Translations under genes and position numbers: made by a program
Assembly: GCF_021730395.1 (NCBI RefSeq)
Contig: NC_069362.1
Location: 35,482,501-35,546,500 of the forward strand
Direction: 5' to 3'
From: Mercenaria mercenaria
Taxonomy: Eukaryota > Mollusca > Bivalvia > Venerida > Veneridae
DNA length: 64,000 nucleotides
The notes under the pieces: generated by a model
Databases searched by the model: none
Seen by the model: the letters and a program-made list of their open reading frames with translations, nothing else
Told to the model about the DNA's origin: nothing
Shown: positions 13,239 to 24,512 of the stretch, piece by piece
How positions within the stretch are numbered: position 1 is the stretch's first letter
Layout: every line of letters begins with the position of its first letter

Positions 13239-13509
13239 CGGGGCCTCCGTGGCCGAGCGGTTAAGGTCGCTGACTTCAAATCACTTGCCCCTCATCGATG
13301 TGGGTTCGAGCCTCACTCGGGGCGTTGAATTCTTCATGTGAGGAATCCATCCGGCTGGCTTACGGAAGGTCAGTGTTTCTATCCAGGTGCCCGCTCGTGA
13401 TGGAATAATGCACGGAGGGGCACCTGGGGTCTTCCTCCACCATTAAAGCTGGGAAAGTCGCCATATGACCTATCATGTGTCGGTGCGACGTTAAATCCAA
13501 AAAAAAAAA
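13239..13509 (+). mobile_element. tRNA-derived SINE, family A, copy 1
   Basis: The tRNA-like head has an A box (TGGCCGAGCGGTTAAGG) and a B box (GGTTCGAGCCT); the body ends GTGCGACGTTAAATCC and an A-tail. A 9 bp target duplication TTCGAATTG flanks it (13230-13238 and 13510-13518). Sister copies are at 20220-20494 and 44947-45221. Confidence 0.9.
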
Positions 13510-14229
13510 TTCGAATTGATGATTTATCTTTTGTTCTGCGTGAAAAATATGCGTTTTTTTTGTCTCGCTCGCTCGAATACTTGTAGTAATTGTCTTCTGT
13601 TTTTTTTTTGTTGTTGTTTTTTTTCGTTTTTTTTTTTTGTTTTTTTGGTAAAATATAAAATATGCTCACACAGGTAACTTGTCTTTTGGTGACAAAGTAT
13701 CGCTATGCTCGCACATTAAAAAAATTGGCAAAGTCTGCATGAGCTCCTATAAATCTGTTTACAATTTTTATGTTAAATAGTCCTGACCTAGGTTAACCTA
13801 CCAAAAAAAAAAATACTCAGAAATCGGGCTAAGAAATTCCGAGATACTTGCGCGAGAATTTGTCTGACAGTTCATAAAACGTTACTATAATTGGCATGTT
13901 ATTTGGGTTGATTTTGTCACAAAATGTGTCCTTTGTAAATAGCAAATAAAGTACCTCAGAACGCCCAGAATTCACCAGATGGATCCATTGTTTTAAAAAT
14001 TTTCCTGGGGAGCATGCCCCCGGAACCCCTCTACTTCCTCTACACTAAAAATAATTCGCCCCCTCTGACACCAAATTTGTAACCACCCTTGAAGTTTGAT
14101 TATACCAGTATACAGTATTCGCGTTTAACAACCATAAGTTATAATACATGTATATTTACAAACTGTAGATGTACACGCGATAAAAATATAGGGGGGAAAA
14201 TATTGACTCGAGATTCTAATCACGGTCGG

Positions 14230-14230
14230 T

Positions 14231-14262
<32 letters not shown>
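14230..14262. repeat. Poly-T tract
   Basis: An uninterrupted T run within block I; a shorter T run occupies the matching place near 62796. It is probably a slippage tract. Confidence 0.8.
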
Positions 14263-14265
<3 letters not shown>

Positions 14266-14397
14266 CATTTAATTACATTGTATTTTGTCTCCCTCTGTTG
14301 TGCCTCCGCTGTATAAGCATTAGTTATGAATTGTAGGCTCTAGAGAATAAGAAACTGAAGAAATATTCTAATTTGCTGTAGGTTAGAGACATTTCAG

Positions 14398-14512
14398 TTC
14401 GTGACCAGAAACGTTTAAGCATGTCCTTCGTACCAATAGACTCTTGCGGTCGTGTTCCACCACCCTCCTCCGCCCTTCCTCCGTTTCCAGTGCCAAAGAT
14501 GATGAGAGTTGA
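14398..14512 (+). CDS. Candidate proline-rich coding exon, copy 1
   Basis: Acceptor TTTCAG at 14397, ATG at 14421, donor GTAAGT at 14513. The frame gives 30 residues beginning MSFVPIDSCG, with proline-rich PPPSSALPPFPVP, and ends with two extra bases. The paralogous site at 62913 keeps acceptor, ATG and most residues, with an in-frame difference of one codon, so the coding reading is plausible. A proline-rich N-terminus is usual for scramblases, and the scramblase gene lies in the same duplicated locus, but no exon links the two. The TATA cassette about 1.6 kb upstream could supply the untranslated first exon. Confidence 0.45.
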
Positions 14513-14519
14513 GTAAGTT

Positions 14520-16100
14520 TGAACAGTAATTAGTGGCAGATATCGTTAAAAGTGGAAAACAAACTTTTGGATAAGGTGTTTTTCAGCATCTTAATTTTAT
14601 CTCGATATGCTTTTGAATTCATCTAATAGAAACAAGAAATATCTTTAAAAATGATGGTCGGCGAATTGTAATAAGGAAAGAAGTTTATGAATTTTTCATC
14701 TAACATTCATCTTTCATCTAACATTTTTCAAATTGCAAAACTAAAAACCGCACTTTAATAATTTAAAATGGTTTCTTTTTTTTTCGCAAAGCTTGTAGGG
14801 TTGCAATTTTGTTTTGTTTTTTTCCTTAGACGAATAATTACAGCAGTAGTTTGATGAAGATTCATGAAGCGGTTCATGAGAAGGGCGTCATTAGACCTGT
14901 TTATATTTTTAGCTAAATTGGTCCCTATCCCCATTTGTAACAAAATAGCAGGAGACCTTACGATATTGTTACACATCGAGTTTTATAAAAATCCATTACA
15001 TTTTAGTGGTTAATGCGAAGAAAGGCATATCTACTTTTAGCTATAGTGGTCCCTAATAGGGCCCAAGTTCCTATATAAATAAATTTGGAAGAGGACCTTA
15101 TAATGATGCTCCAGACGAAGTATGACAAAGATCCACCAAGCTGTTCATGAGACGCTGTATAAAGGCATTTCTAGTTTTAGCTCTAGCAGCCTCTAAAAGG
15201 GGTTAAATGTCCCAGCTGAACAAAGTTGGCTGCGGGCCTAATAAAGATGCTACAAATCAAATTTGATTAGAATACACGAGAAAAAATCAAAGTATTTATT
15301 ATTTTTATTCATTTCTAAAATAGGCCAACTGATCCCGCTTTAACAAATGCATATTCGCTATTCATGAATCTTTGGACAATGACGTCACACCTATAAAAAA
15401 GTGAAGGTCAAGCAAAACATACAATTGTAATTATTTCAATACATGTATTTCTTTTTCATAAGTAAAGTTTGACCGTAGTCATATCACATAGATAAACTGT
15501 ATTCAGCGTACCTTCATTTCAGAGTAATGAGATTCAGTCATTATATAGCATATATAAAAATAAAACAGATTTCAACTGAGTTCAATATTGCATCCCATAC
15601 TAAAGAAAAATATTCATATATAATAAATCAGTTCAATAATTTATAACAAAAAATTTCAAAGCAAACAAGTTTCTCATTTTAATATGCAATCTGAATAAGT
15701 CACAAAGCAAGAAACCTTTTCATATCAGACGACAATTGTAACAAGGAAAATCTTTTAAAAAACACTTCTCTACATAAAAGGGCTCTTATTACACCCTTAT
15801 TCTGTGATACGCAGACCGTATTTAGCTCTGTCTTTAATTTGTATATGTTGGTATTTTAACAGGTTTTTATCATATTTTTAAAGTTACTTATCATTTTGAG
15901 ATATATCAATATTCTTGCTAAATATACTGAGCCAAAGTTAGCTTTAAAACTGTGAACAGCGTCGTTTAGGATAAACGATTTGTCTACATTTCACTCAGCG
16001 TAGCACAATCAACAGAGTGAAAGAAATTGACACTCTCGTCCTATCAGGCAGAGTGTTGCATAAATCTTCCATTTTGATAAATTATCTATAATGCGTTATC
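14520..16100. other. Intron-like or intergenic, nothing recognised
   Basis: AT-rich with only short frames. Sequence after about 16180 is again shared with block II near 63570. I found no exon matching the scramblase N-terminal region here. Confidence 0.4.
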
Positions 16101-16782
16101 AAGTAGTTTGATTCGCAAACTGAAGTCACGTGGCATAGGTAACGAAAACGAATTTAGACGGCGTCGCCGAAAAAAACTACTTTATGGGACTTTTTGTCTG
16201 ATTGTTGTTTCTGGAATTACAATTTTATTTATAACTCTTACAAGTATTGACATTGTTCTATATGTTGGCAACATCCTTGTTTCTATTCTGATCCATAGAG
16301 ATTCTGATAATCCCTTAAACTGTGCCTCCGTTCTCTTTCATTACTCTTAAATAGTCTCCAGATTACCCTATTCATTTGAAAATGTATTGGAGTATCACTG
16401 CAATTAGCTAGCATGGACCATTCTATTTTCAATGTTTTCTTGACGGTCTTATTGTTTAAATTTATAATTTTGTATGATTTGCACGATCATACAATTGATA
16501 AAGCGTTACTGAATAAGAGTCTGTCGGTAGAATTACCCAAAATGGCCGAATTTATTACGGTCATTAGGCAATGTAAGCGATATGTGATACCTTAAATGGT
16601 CTGTTCACGAATACGTACATGTTGAAGCGTCACTTACATTTTAATTTTCTGAACACATTCTGCCTTTCATAATTTTATACAAAATGTAATAATTTCCACA
16701 TATACGAAGAAAGAATATATTTTGAAACAGTGAACATCAAATCACTCGCAACTCCGTGATCAATATCCTATTGCCATCCATC

Positions 16783-17390
16783 ATCGCATCCCTGCCATAT
16801 CACGTGTCTCCAACGCTACCACTCCCTACTTCCCTACATCATCGCATTCCCTGTCACATCACATGTCTCCAACGCTACCACTCCCTACTTCCCTATACAT
16901 CATCGCATTATCTGTCACATCACGTGTCTCCAACGCTACCACTCCCTACTTCCCTACGTCATCGCATTCCCTGTTACATCACGTGTCTCCAACGCTACCA
17001 CTCCCAACTTCCCTACGTCATCGCATTCCCTGTCACATCACCTGTCCCCAACGCTACCACTCCCTACCTCCCAACATCATCGCATTCCCTGTCACATCAC
17101 GTGTCTCCAACGCTACCACTCCCTACTTCCCTACATCATCGCATTCCCTGTCACATCACGTGTCTCCAACTCTACCACTCCCTACTTCCTTACATCATCT
17201 CATTCCCTGTCACATCACTTGTCTCCAACTCTACCGCTCCCTACCTCCCTACATCATCGCATTCCCTGTCACATCACGTGTCTTCAACGCAACAACTCCC
17301 TATTTCCCTACATCATCGCATTCCCAGACACATCACGTACACTGCCTCCTTCTCTTCACTATCACATCCCATGTCACATTTCTTGTCCTC
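16783..17390. repeat. 59 bp minisatellite, array 1
   Basis: About ten units built on CATCACGTGTCTCC, CTACCACTCCCTAC and CATCATCGCATTCC. Related arrays are at 46330-47007 and 56062-56470. The unit length is not a multiple of three, so open frames of 254 and 203 residues arise in two frames at once and are not genes. Most units carry a CACGTG E-box-like core. Confidence 0.85.
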
Positions 17391-18473
17391 GATATTATCA
17401 CTCCTCAAAAATCAGAACTTTTTTACAAAATATTTGCGACAGATTTTAGCTCCTACATATATACTGTACTTTGATGCACAAGATCAGTCACTCAGGTTTT
17501 ATATGATATTGTATATATAAATAGTGCGTTGCATTTGAGATTGTATAATGTTATGCGTTATTGAATAAATTTTAAATGGATTCTTGAGTCTTTGTCATAA
17601 CAACAACAACGATTTAAGGCAAAACTATAGATGATACATATCCGGTTTTCCATGAGTAGTTTCCGGTGCATTCCATTTTCGAGGTATGGGGTCTCGCTGG
17701 TTCAAACGGATCATATCGCAAATCAAGAGAAAAGGTCGTGTTAATAATTAAAGTAGTAAACAGTAACTATATCCCGACTTATTGAAGCATTATTACATAA
17801 AATTTGAAGGTAAACCTCGTAACTTGAGTAACATTCTTTAATTCATAATTTAAAAACCAGTTCTATAATTATATCTCGTATATTTCACGTATATTTCAGT
17901 TTTTGCGTTGTCATTCTAAAATCTGATATGTGGATATTGAAGAAACCATAGAAACATAAGGTGTGCCGGAAAAGGTGAAATCGATAATGCCATTTCAACT
18001 AAACATAATTTGCAAGAATCATTTAAGATCTTTTATTTTTTATCATTCCAGAAAAGTTACGAAAACGAACATGCCGGCTGAGGATTTGTAAATTTTGGCG
18101 GAATAGTCGCTCAATAAAAGGGGGCAGAACATATTACTGAAGTTAATGTTTTGTAAGTATGGATACAATTCTTTGTGATTTATACACTTGAAATATTCTT
18201 TTCATATGCCACCAGGCCCCTTGTTCACAAAACATTTTCAATCTCAGTTGAGTTTGATAATGAAACTTTAGTTTGTATTTATATCTAAATAGCATGTTTA
18301 AAAGGCAAAGAAAGTCTGATTATGTGAAAGCCATCTTCAGACCTTTCATAATGCTAAAAGGATTTTTAAAATCAGACCACTATTGAAAAAAAAATATTAC
18401 AGTTTAAAAATTTAAAAAAAATAGATGATCATGGAGGCGATTTAGGGTGTTTCTATCTATCAAAGCGCTGCTC

Positions 18474-18720
18474 TTAGTAGTTATAATCTACACTGGACAC
18501 GTAGTTCCCAGTTCTTGCGATAACAATAGTTTGAATTTCATTAACCGAATCAGTTTTACTTGAAATGATAGTCACTTTGACCTGTTTTTCGTCAAATTTC
18601 AAATCGCAACCTCCAAGTCTAACAAGTTCACCGAAGGGTAAAAATCCTGCAAAACTCAAGAGGCATATAACTGTGAATCTAGCATCTATCAAGCATCTAT
18701 CAAGTCCGACGTAAAGCCAA
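18474..18720 (-). mobile_element. Tyrosine-recombinase fragment (Crypton- or DIRS-type fossil)
   Basis: The minus-strand peptide includes LLSFAGFLPFGELVRL, DLKFDEKQVKVTI and SSKTDSVNE, then IVIARTG. This matches part of the catalytic domain of tyrosine recombinases carried by Crypton or DIRS-like elements (helix with the first catalytic Arg region, then the beta-strand Lys-Thr-Asp motif). Only about 75 residues remain and no element ends are visible. It is a broken fossil of uncertain age. Confidence 0.6.
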
Positions 18721-19218
18721 AACGTTTATTGCCAAGAACATAAGCAACAAATAATATTGTATTCCTTCTGTAGAATTTATTCTTATAACTGAAATGATTA
18801 CAACATTCTTTTGTTTGTAGTACACATGTCAATAAATTTGAACATTAAAGGTCGATTTAAGAAATTATATATAGATAAACCATCTTTTAATTCAAGAGGT
18901 TACATGCCTAGGTTCTTATTTTATAGTCTCCAGAAAAACAGTTATGATTAAAAAAAAAATAAAGGAAATTGTTTCCTGCAAAGTAGATATTTGATAGTTA
19001 GAACTAAGTGTGTGATATTGCGACGGACCTCTACATGTACAGTGCTTTAGGGTTGACAATTTTTGTATTTAGATTTAAATGATTAAATAAACTGTTTACA
19101 TAAACTTTCATTTTATTCTTTTACTGATAGGCATTCTGACTTACTCTTCAAATGTTTGCTTTCTGTGAAAGTTGTCATAAGCCATCATCATATGAAAATC
19201 GAAGCCATTGTTGCTGGT

Positions 19219-19306
19219 ACATATCAAGGGCTCAGAGCGAAACTAGTATATCTGTTTCTGTTTCTATATACACTTAGACTAGTTTTGCTCCGAGCCCTCG
19301 ATATGT
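19219..19306. repeat. 88 nt imperfect hairpin (fold-back repeat)
   Basis: Two 29 nt arms (19219-19247 and 19278-19306) pair at about 26 of 29 positions around a 30 nt loop; the core word is GGGCTCAGAGCGAAACTAGT. It could be a small fold-back MITE or, less likely, a small-RNA precursor. Confidence 0.65.
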
Positions 19307-19479
19307 GGGCTTCTGCCTCACTTGTTTCCATTCCAGCCAATTGTTTTCAAATTAGATATGCTCATTAGAAAACTTACCGATGACAGCGGAAATACATTTG
19401 TCCGGCCATATTTATAAAAACCGTTTCTGCGACACCGGCACCGCTTCTGCGAAAATTACTATCAGAATGGTAATGACGA

Positions 19480-19740
19480 AATCATGTTCCGCTTGGCTGG
19501 ACAAAAGTGGCCGCCAGAGCTAAAGGTAGAACAATCTTGTCCGGCTTTCACAGGTCAAACTGCTGGCTGGATTTTGACGAAACTTCGCAGGAGTGATCTT
19601 CTGCATTGTCACTTGCATGTTCTGCTTCGCTTCACAAAATGTCAGCAAAAGCTAAAAATGGAAAAATCTTGTCCGGCTTTCACAGGTCGACCTGCTGGAC
19701 GTATTTCGACGAAAATTCCCAGGATTGATTAGTATTAGAC
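19480..19740. repeat. Two tandem units of about 134 bp
   Basis: CTTGTCCGGCTTTCACAGGT occurs near 19533 and 19667, each followed by a GCTGGNNGNATTT segment and a 'GACGAAA' block. The style matches the tandem cores of non-autonomous bivalve elements. No protein. Confidence 0.6.
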
Positions 19741-19824
19741 ATAGTGTTGCACATCGCCGGCACGTTTCGCTTGGCTGTACAAAATGGCTTCATTTAAAGT
19801 GACAATGTTACAAAGTCCATCGGG

Positions 19825-20125
19825 GTGGCGCAGCTCGACAGTATCCGTGAAAACTAGGATTGTGAAGCGCGAAGTACGACGGGGAAGCGCGACAATACAT
19901 GGTGACATTACTATGGTGAAGCGAAATAGTACGATGGTGAAGCGCGACAATACGATGGCGAAGCGGGACATCATGATGGCGAAGTGCGAAAGTACGATTG
20001 ACTGTCACCATTGTACCTTCGCGCTTCGCTGTCGTACTTTGGTGTAATCGCCAGCATATTGTCGCACTTTGCCACCCTACTGTCGCGCTTCGCCATCGAG
20101 CCGTCGTACCTTCGCGGTCAAAGGA
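19825..20125. repeat. Short tandem array with inverted halves
   Basis: Units of about 22 bp (ATGGTGAAGCGCGACAATAC) run to about 19995, then the complement (CGCGCTTCGCTGTCGTAC) runs to 20125. The two halves make a large imperfect palindrome. Open frames here are on both strands and reflect the repeat. Confidence 0.65.
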
Positions 20126-20219
20126 AGCTAACGCTGGCCCTAACAGAACACCTTACATAACATATGCCCTGCCATGTGACGGTTGTGAAGAAACAAAAAA
20201 AATAGACATTGTCCGCTTA

Positions 20220-20494
20220 CTTTTTTATTATTATTATTTGTTTTTTGGATTTAACGTCGCACCGACACATGATAGGTCATATGGCGACTTTCCAGCTTTA
20301 ATGGTGGAGGAAGACCCCAGGTGCCCCTCCGTGCATTATTTCATCACGAGCGGGCACCTGGGTAGAACCACCGACCTTCCGTAAGCCAGCTGGATGGCTT
20401 CCTCACATGAAGAATTCAACGCCCACCACCCACATCGATGAGGGGCAAGTGATTTGAAGTCAGCGACCTTAACCACTCGGCCACGGAGGCCCTT
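20220..20494 (-). mobile_element. tRNA-derived SINE, family A, copy 2
   Basis: Full-length minus-strand copy of the 13239-13509 element, with its A-tail at the low coordinate. Target duplication TTGTCCGCTTA flanks it exactly (20209-20219 and 20495-20505). Confidence 0.92.
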
Positions 20495-20505
20495 TTGTCC
20501 GCTTA

Positions 20506-23500
20506 AGTTCATTCTCCACCTAAACTTGTCCGCTTAAGTTTAGGTGGACAAAACCCAAACTCTGAGCTTCACTCTGTATGGTTTTATTCTCAAAAGGACA
20601 TTAGAAGAATTACTGCAGCATTCTCATTATGCGCCTCTTATCACTTAGTCTATGTATAGTTAGTTCTCTTTACGTTAATAATTCTCCAAAATTTATATTA
20701 AAAACATTGTTAACCTAAAAAAATATATTCATTACCTATATTTTCCCATTTCATCGGGCACACTGCCTTTGTCATCTGTTCGTCCGTCCATCCGCCTGTC
20801 TTTTCTGCAGCGTTTAACTTGATCGCGCTATTCTGGTTGGATTTTAACGAATCTTCACAATACTGACATATATGAAGCCTCGTTGTGCATATCCTTTGAT
20901 AATTTTTTGCGGAGTTGGGAACCCTTACAAGTTAATGTTAAACAACATTTTCAGATGTTATTTAAAGTCTTTTATTGGGGTTTTAATGTAATTACCCAGT
21001 GATCAGTAGGAATCCTTGTTGCGTTAATTACTGAAAAAGTTTGCACTGAGTTATGGCCTCTTGATTATCATACTCCTACTGTAACCCTCTGCCCAGATTT
21101 CACTGAAGAGTCACACAAACCAAACCAGATTTTTCTCTTTTGGATTCATCTGCATCGTTCAGCAAAATAAACGGCATCTTCTCGATTTAGGAACAATTCA
21201 TGGTCGTTTGAGATACAAAAAAGTTGTTTCCCGGGAATTTTTCGCAACATTCCCGGGAATGAACACTTTTTCCGCGCTAATGTATGCTCTTAAAAACGCT
21301 TGCTTAAAATTTTTTGTTCAAAATAAATAAAAAATTTTTCTACCACATTGTCCCTTTTGAAAATTATTCCCAATGTTCCGATTAGACGCTGAATGAAAAG
21401 GGGAAATAGCAGTTTTTAAAAGTCATTTTGTCATTGGGATCTTTTGACCTGTATTCGATCCCTGGGCGAGATGTAGTTCTCGTAAACGATTTGTTTGAAA
21501 AAAATTTACGTCTAAAATAATTCGTTCCTTATCTCTTATTAATTTGGAGAACTTGGCAATTACTTGGTGAGAACATGTAACCACTGGTACACATCCATGA
21601 ACACTGGTTATGTCAATTGTCCGCCATTACATAACTGGAACACTATCGGAAATGGTACGTAACTCATACTTCTCGAATAAATGAAAAACTGTATTTTGAA
21701 ACGCCCTCAGCCCACATTCAATGTTCAAAGTCAGGCTTCACGTAAACCGACCATGTCTAATAGCCTATTTCAATATACTTTTCTCGTCTGAAGTACGGAG
21801 TTCGCCAATAGATAAAATACAATAACGCGCATCTAAATCAACTCCCCCATAACTTTGCTAACAGCAAAAAAAAACCTGTACTTTTTTCATTTTTTTAACT
21901 AACGTTTTTTGTCGACTATCCGCCAAAAAAATTCCCCCGCTTTCTAAACACCCGGGTCGGCGTTTGGGTTTTGGGTCGGTGTCAGCCCCTGCGTCGGCGC
22001 CACTTTGGCGGGGTTTATAAAATAATAAACCAAGTTTGTATTTTCAAAAATTTATTCTCTGAAATTTTTTTTTGTGTAAGTGGTTACTTTGGCTAGACCT
22101 GCAATACTTCGGTCAAGTACGAAACTCGAAAGACAATTAGGTCTAGAATATTGAATATAAGCCTAGATCTATTCATATGACGCAAAATAAACTTGGCACT
22201 GGTGCCATTTAATAATTAAATAGCGTGATTGAATAGAGAGATCGATATCCAGGATATCATAGATTTTAAACTCCTGTTTATATTGGCAGCAGGGAGTTCC
22301 CAGGGTTCATTAATTGTTAAAGCGACTTAGCAACACTGTGGTCCGTGAAAGATGAAATAAATTATAGAGCTTTAGGTCTAGATCTATAATGTTATGTAGC
22401 CTACAATCGTTTAGGCCTAGATCTACTCCAGATCTGCAATTTATAACAAGGCTAGCTAAACCCATTTCAAGCTGCAAATAGAGGTCTACTCACAAAAGAT
22501 CTTCTTAGACAAAATGATAGGAAAACTCTGGTTCAGAGTAGATGTATGTCTCTAAAGGGGCTGCGTTTGAGGATCTCCAGGTAGAGGCCTATTCATAGAA
22601 TCGTGTAAAATATGGCCAGCCAAAAGCAATCACAATCTTTCAAAGACAGCAGACAGATCTAATTAATCATATTTCTAACATTTCTAACACTACCCAAGAC
22701 TTAGTTCAAGCAACCTACACACAGTTTGAACGTCACAGTTATTAGGTCTACGTCATAGCGCCAGACGCTGTTGTGGTGAGCTGGAAAAGAAAACCACACA
22801 AAACTGGTAAATATTCTAGGTCTATTAATATATCAAAAAATATAGATCTAGATCTGGATAATAAGTATATCTTGATAACATTTTAGAATCGAAATATTGT
22901 GATTTGCTCTTTCTTTCTCTCAGCACAACTAGATCTAGAATTTCTGATAACGATATCTTCCGGAAGAATAGATTAGCTCTAGATGTACTAGATTCTATCT
23001 CTTTCGGACGCTTATACGGTGCACCCTCCCTCCACTTCTCCCCCCAATACACATGCGCGCAAACAGTTTACCTCAAACGTCATTTCCTGTAATATAGAGG
23101 TTTCAATAAGGATTTATCATTCATAATGGAGAGTGACTTTGTATAATCAAATCTAGTAGATATCTATATCTAGGTACATGACTGCAATATCTAACTAGTA
23201 CGTTACACCCTGGTGTTCAACGTGCAGTTCCAAAACCGATCATTGTGCCATAGATCTACGCAGGGCTACGATAGCATGCTTCTCCAGAAAACTTTGAATT
23301 ATTTTGCATTTCTGGTTTCATGATCTTGTAGTCAATTAGGAAAAAATGGCGTCTTTCTCCCCATGTGCCGCAATTACGCGTTAATTAGTGTTTTTCTTGC
23401 ATTGACTAAAGGCCAAAATTCCACAAGGAAACTGCGATATGACATTTAATCGTGCAATGACGAAGGGTGATCCATACAGTTATCATTCTTAATTTCTTAT

Positions 23501-24512
23501 CCTTCCCTGTGTTGCTTTCATCAAAGTATGACCGGTCTTAGTGTTTGCATTTCACAGATCTACCAAAAATGCAGGGTAATAACTGAAAAATGCTCTCGAC
23601 GGCATTTATTTCCTGAGTTTTGTTAAATTAAACAGCTTATGATTACCATCTCAAAAGCTCAAAATCTAGGAAGCGAAAATATCATATACCAGCCAGTCAT
23701 GTCTGTATGGGAGAGATGCCGAAATTATACTGGACATGCTGAGGCTCTAGCGATTCGCGTTTTACACCGCCACGTGATCGTTTTCAATCACGTTAACGTC
23801 ACCTACGTCTGAGTGTTGCAACATTAAAACCATTTTTCCCTTATCACTGGTTAATTTGTTTATCTTTTACGTGATATTCTTATCTGTATGCAATTTAATT
23901 CCATCAAACTTGTTTTTTAATTTGTCTATTTAAACTCTCCAATATGGACAATTTCGTCAAATTGCGCTTGGAATTATTCATTCTTTACTAGAATGAACTG
24001 TTTTCTCCTTGACATAAAATTACAATGCAAGACAATACAATATAATTTGAAATGATTTGCATAGCAGACTACAAAAACAATGAATTCCTATCATTTAATT
24101 AAAGTTAAAAGCTAGCTCAAACAAATACGGATAGAATTTCACGGACGTAAAAGATATCGGTATTAATCAAAGACTAATGCACAATAAAATTCTATTGTTT
24201 TTTTAAATTCAGCTTTTGTTCAATGGCGCGCATTTTCCTTCGAAGTTCGAAATATTTATCGATTATGATTTACAAATAATTAAGTAATGTATATGAAATG
24301 GTTTATTATAGATCTCACCGCATCATGCATGGATTATGCGACGCGGACCGGTATTGAATAAAGTAGCATATTTATATTCAAAAATACTTCGTTGAATTAT
24401 TACGTATAAAAAGATAAACTTTTTGGCACACATTCAAACTTTTTCACATGTTTAATATTTTGTTATTATATAGAAGAACTATTTAAAATACTAGTAGTTA
24501 CGGTTCAATAAG
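20506..24512. other. No gene seen; local AGATCT-rich stretch
   Basis: Mostly AT-rich with no convincing frame. A CCGTCCGTCC-type word near 20788 marks another remnant of the tandem-core repeat class. From about 22120 to 23270, TAGATCTA-like palindromic words are unusually dense. Confidence 0.4.

Larger units (their letters stand above)
9055..18010. repeat. Segmental duplication block I
   Basis: Several stretches match block II (56050-64000): 9058-9350 with 57625-57860 and 60343-60380; 10796-10860 with 60535-60595; 11250-11750 with 61370-61870; 12284-13020 with 61870-62610; 14110-14590 with 62650-63100; 16180-16595 with 63570-64000; 17390-18010 with 56480-57600. The copies differ by many substitutions and by insertions (MITE 10866-11100, a 540 bp insert at 11748-12284, about 1 kb including a SINE at 13022-14095). 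Confidence 0.8.

Noticed and set aside
13239-13325. Possible tRNA gene (A and B boxes)
   Set aside because: The sequence continues into a SINE body with an A-tail and target duplication, and the cloverleaf is not complete.
13379-13669. 96-residue Lys-rich minus-strand frame
   Set aside because: Composed of SINE antisense and a T-rich low-complexity tract.
16756-17520. A 254-residue open frame, the longest in the first half of the window
   Set aside because: It is the translation of the 59 bp minisatellite; a second long frame overlaps it in another phase and the peptide is purely periodic.
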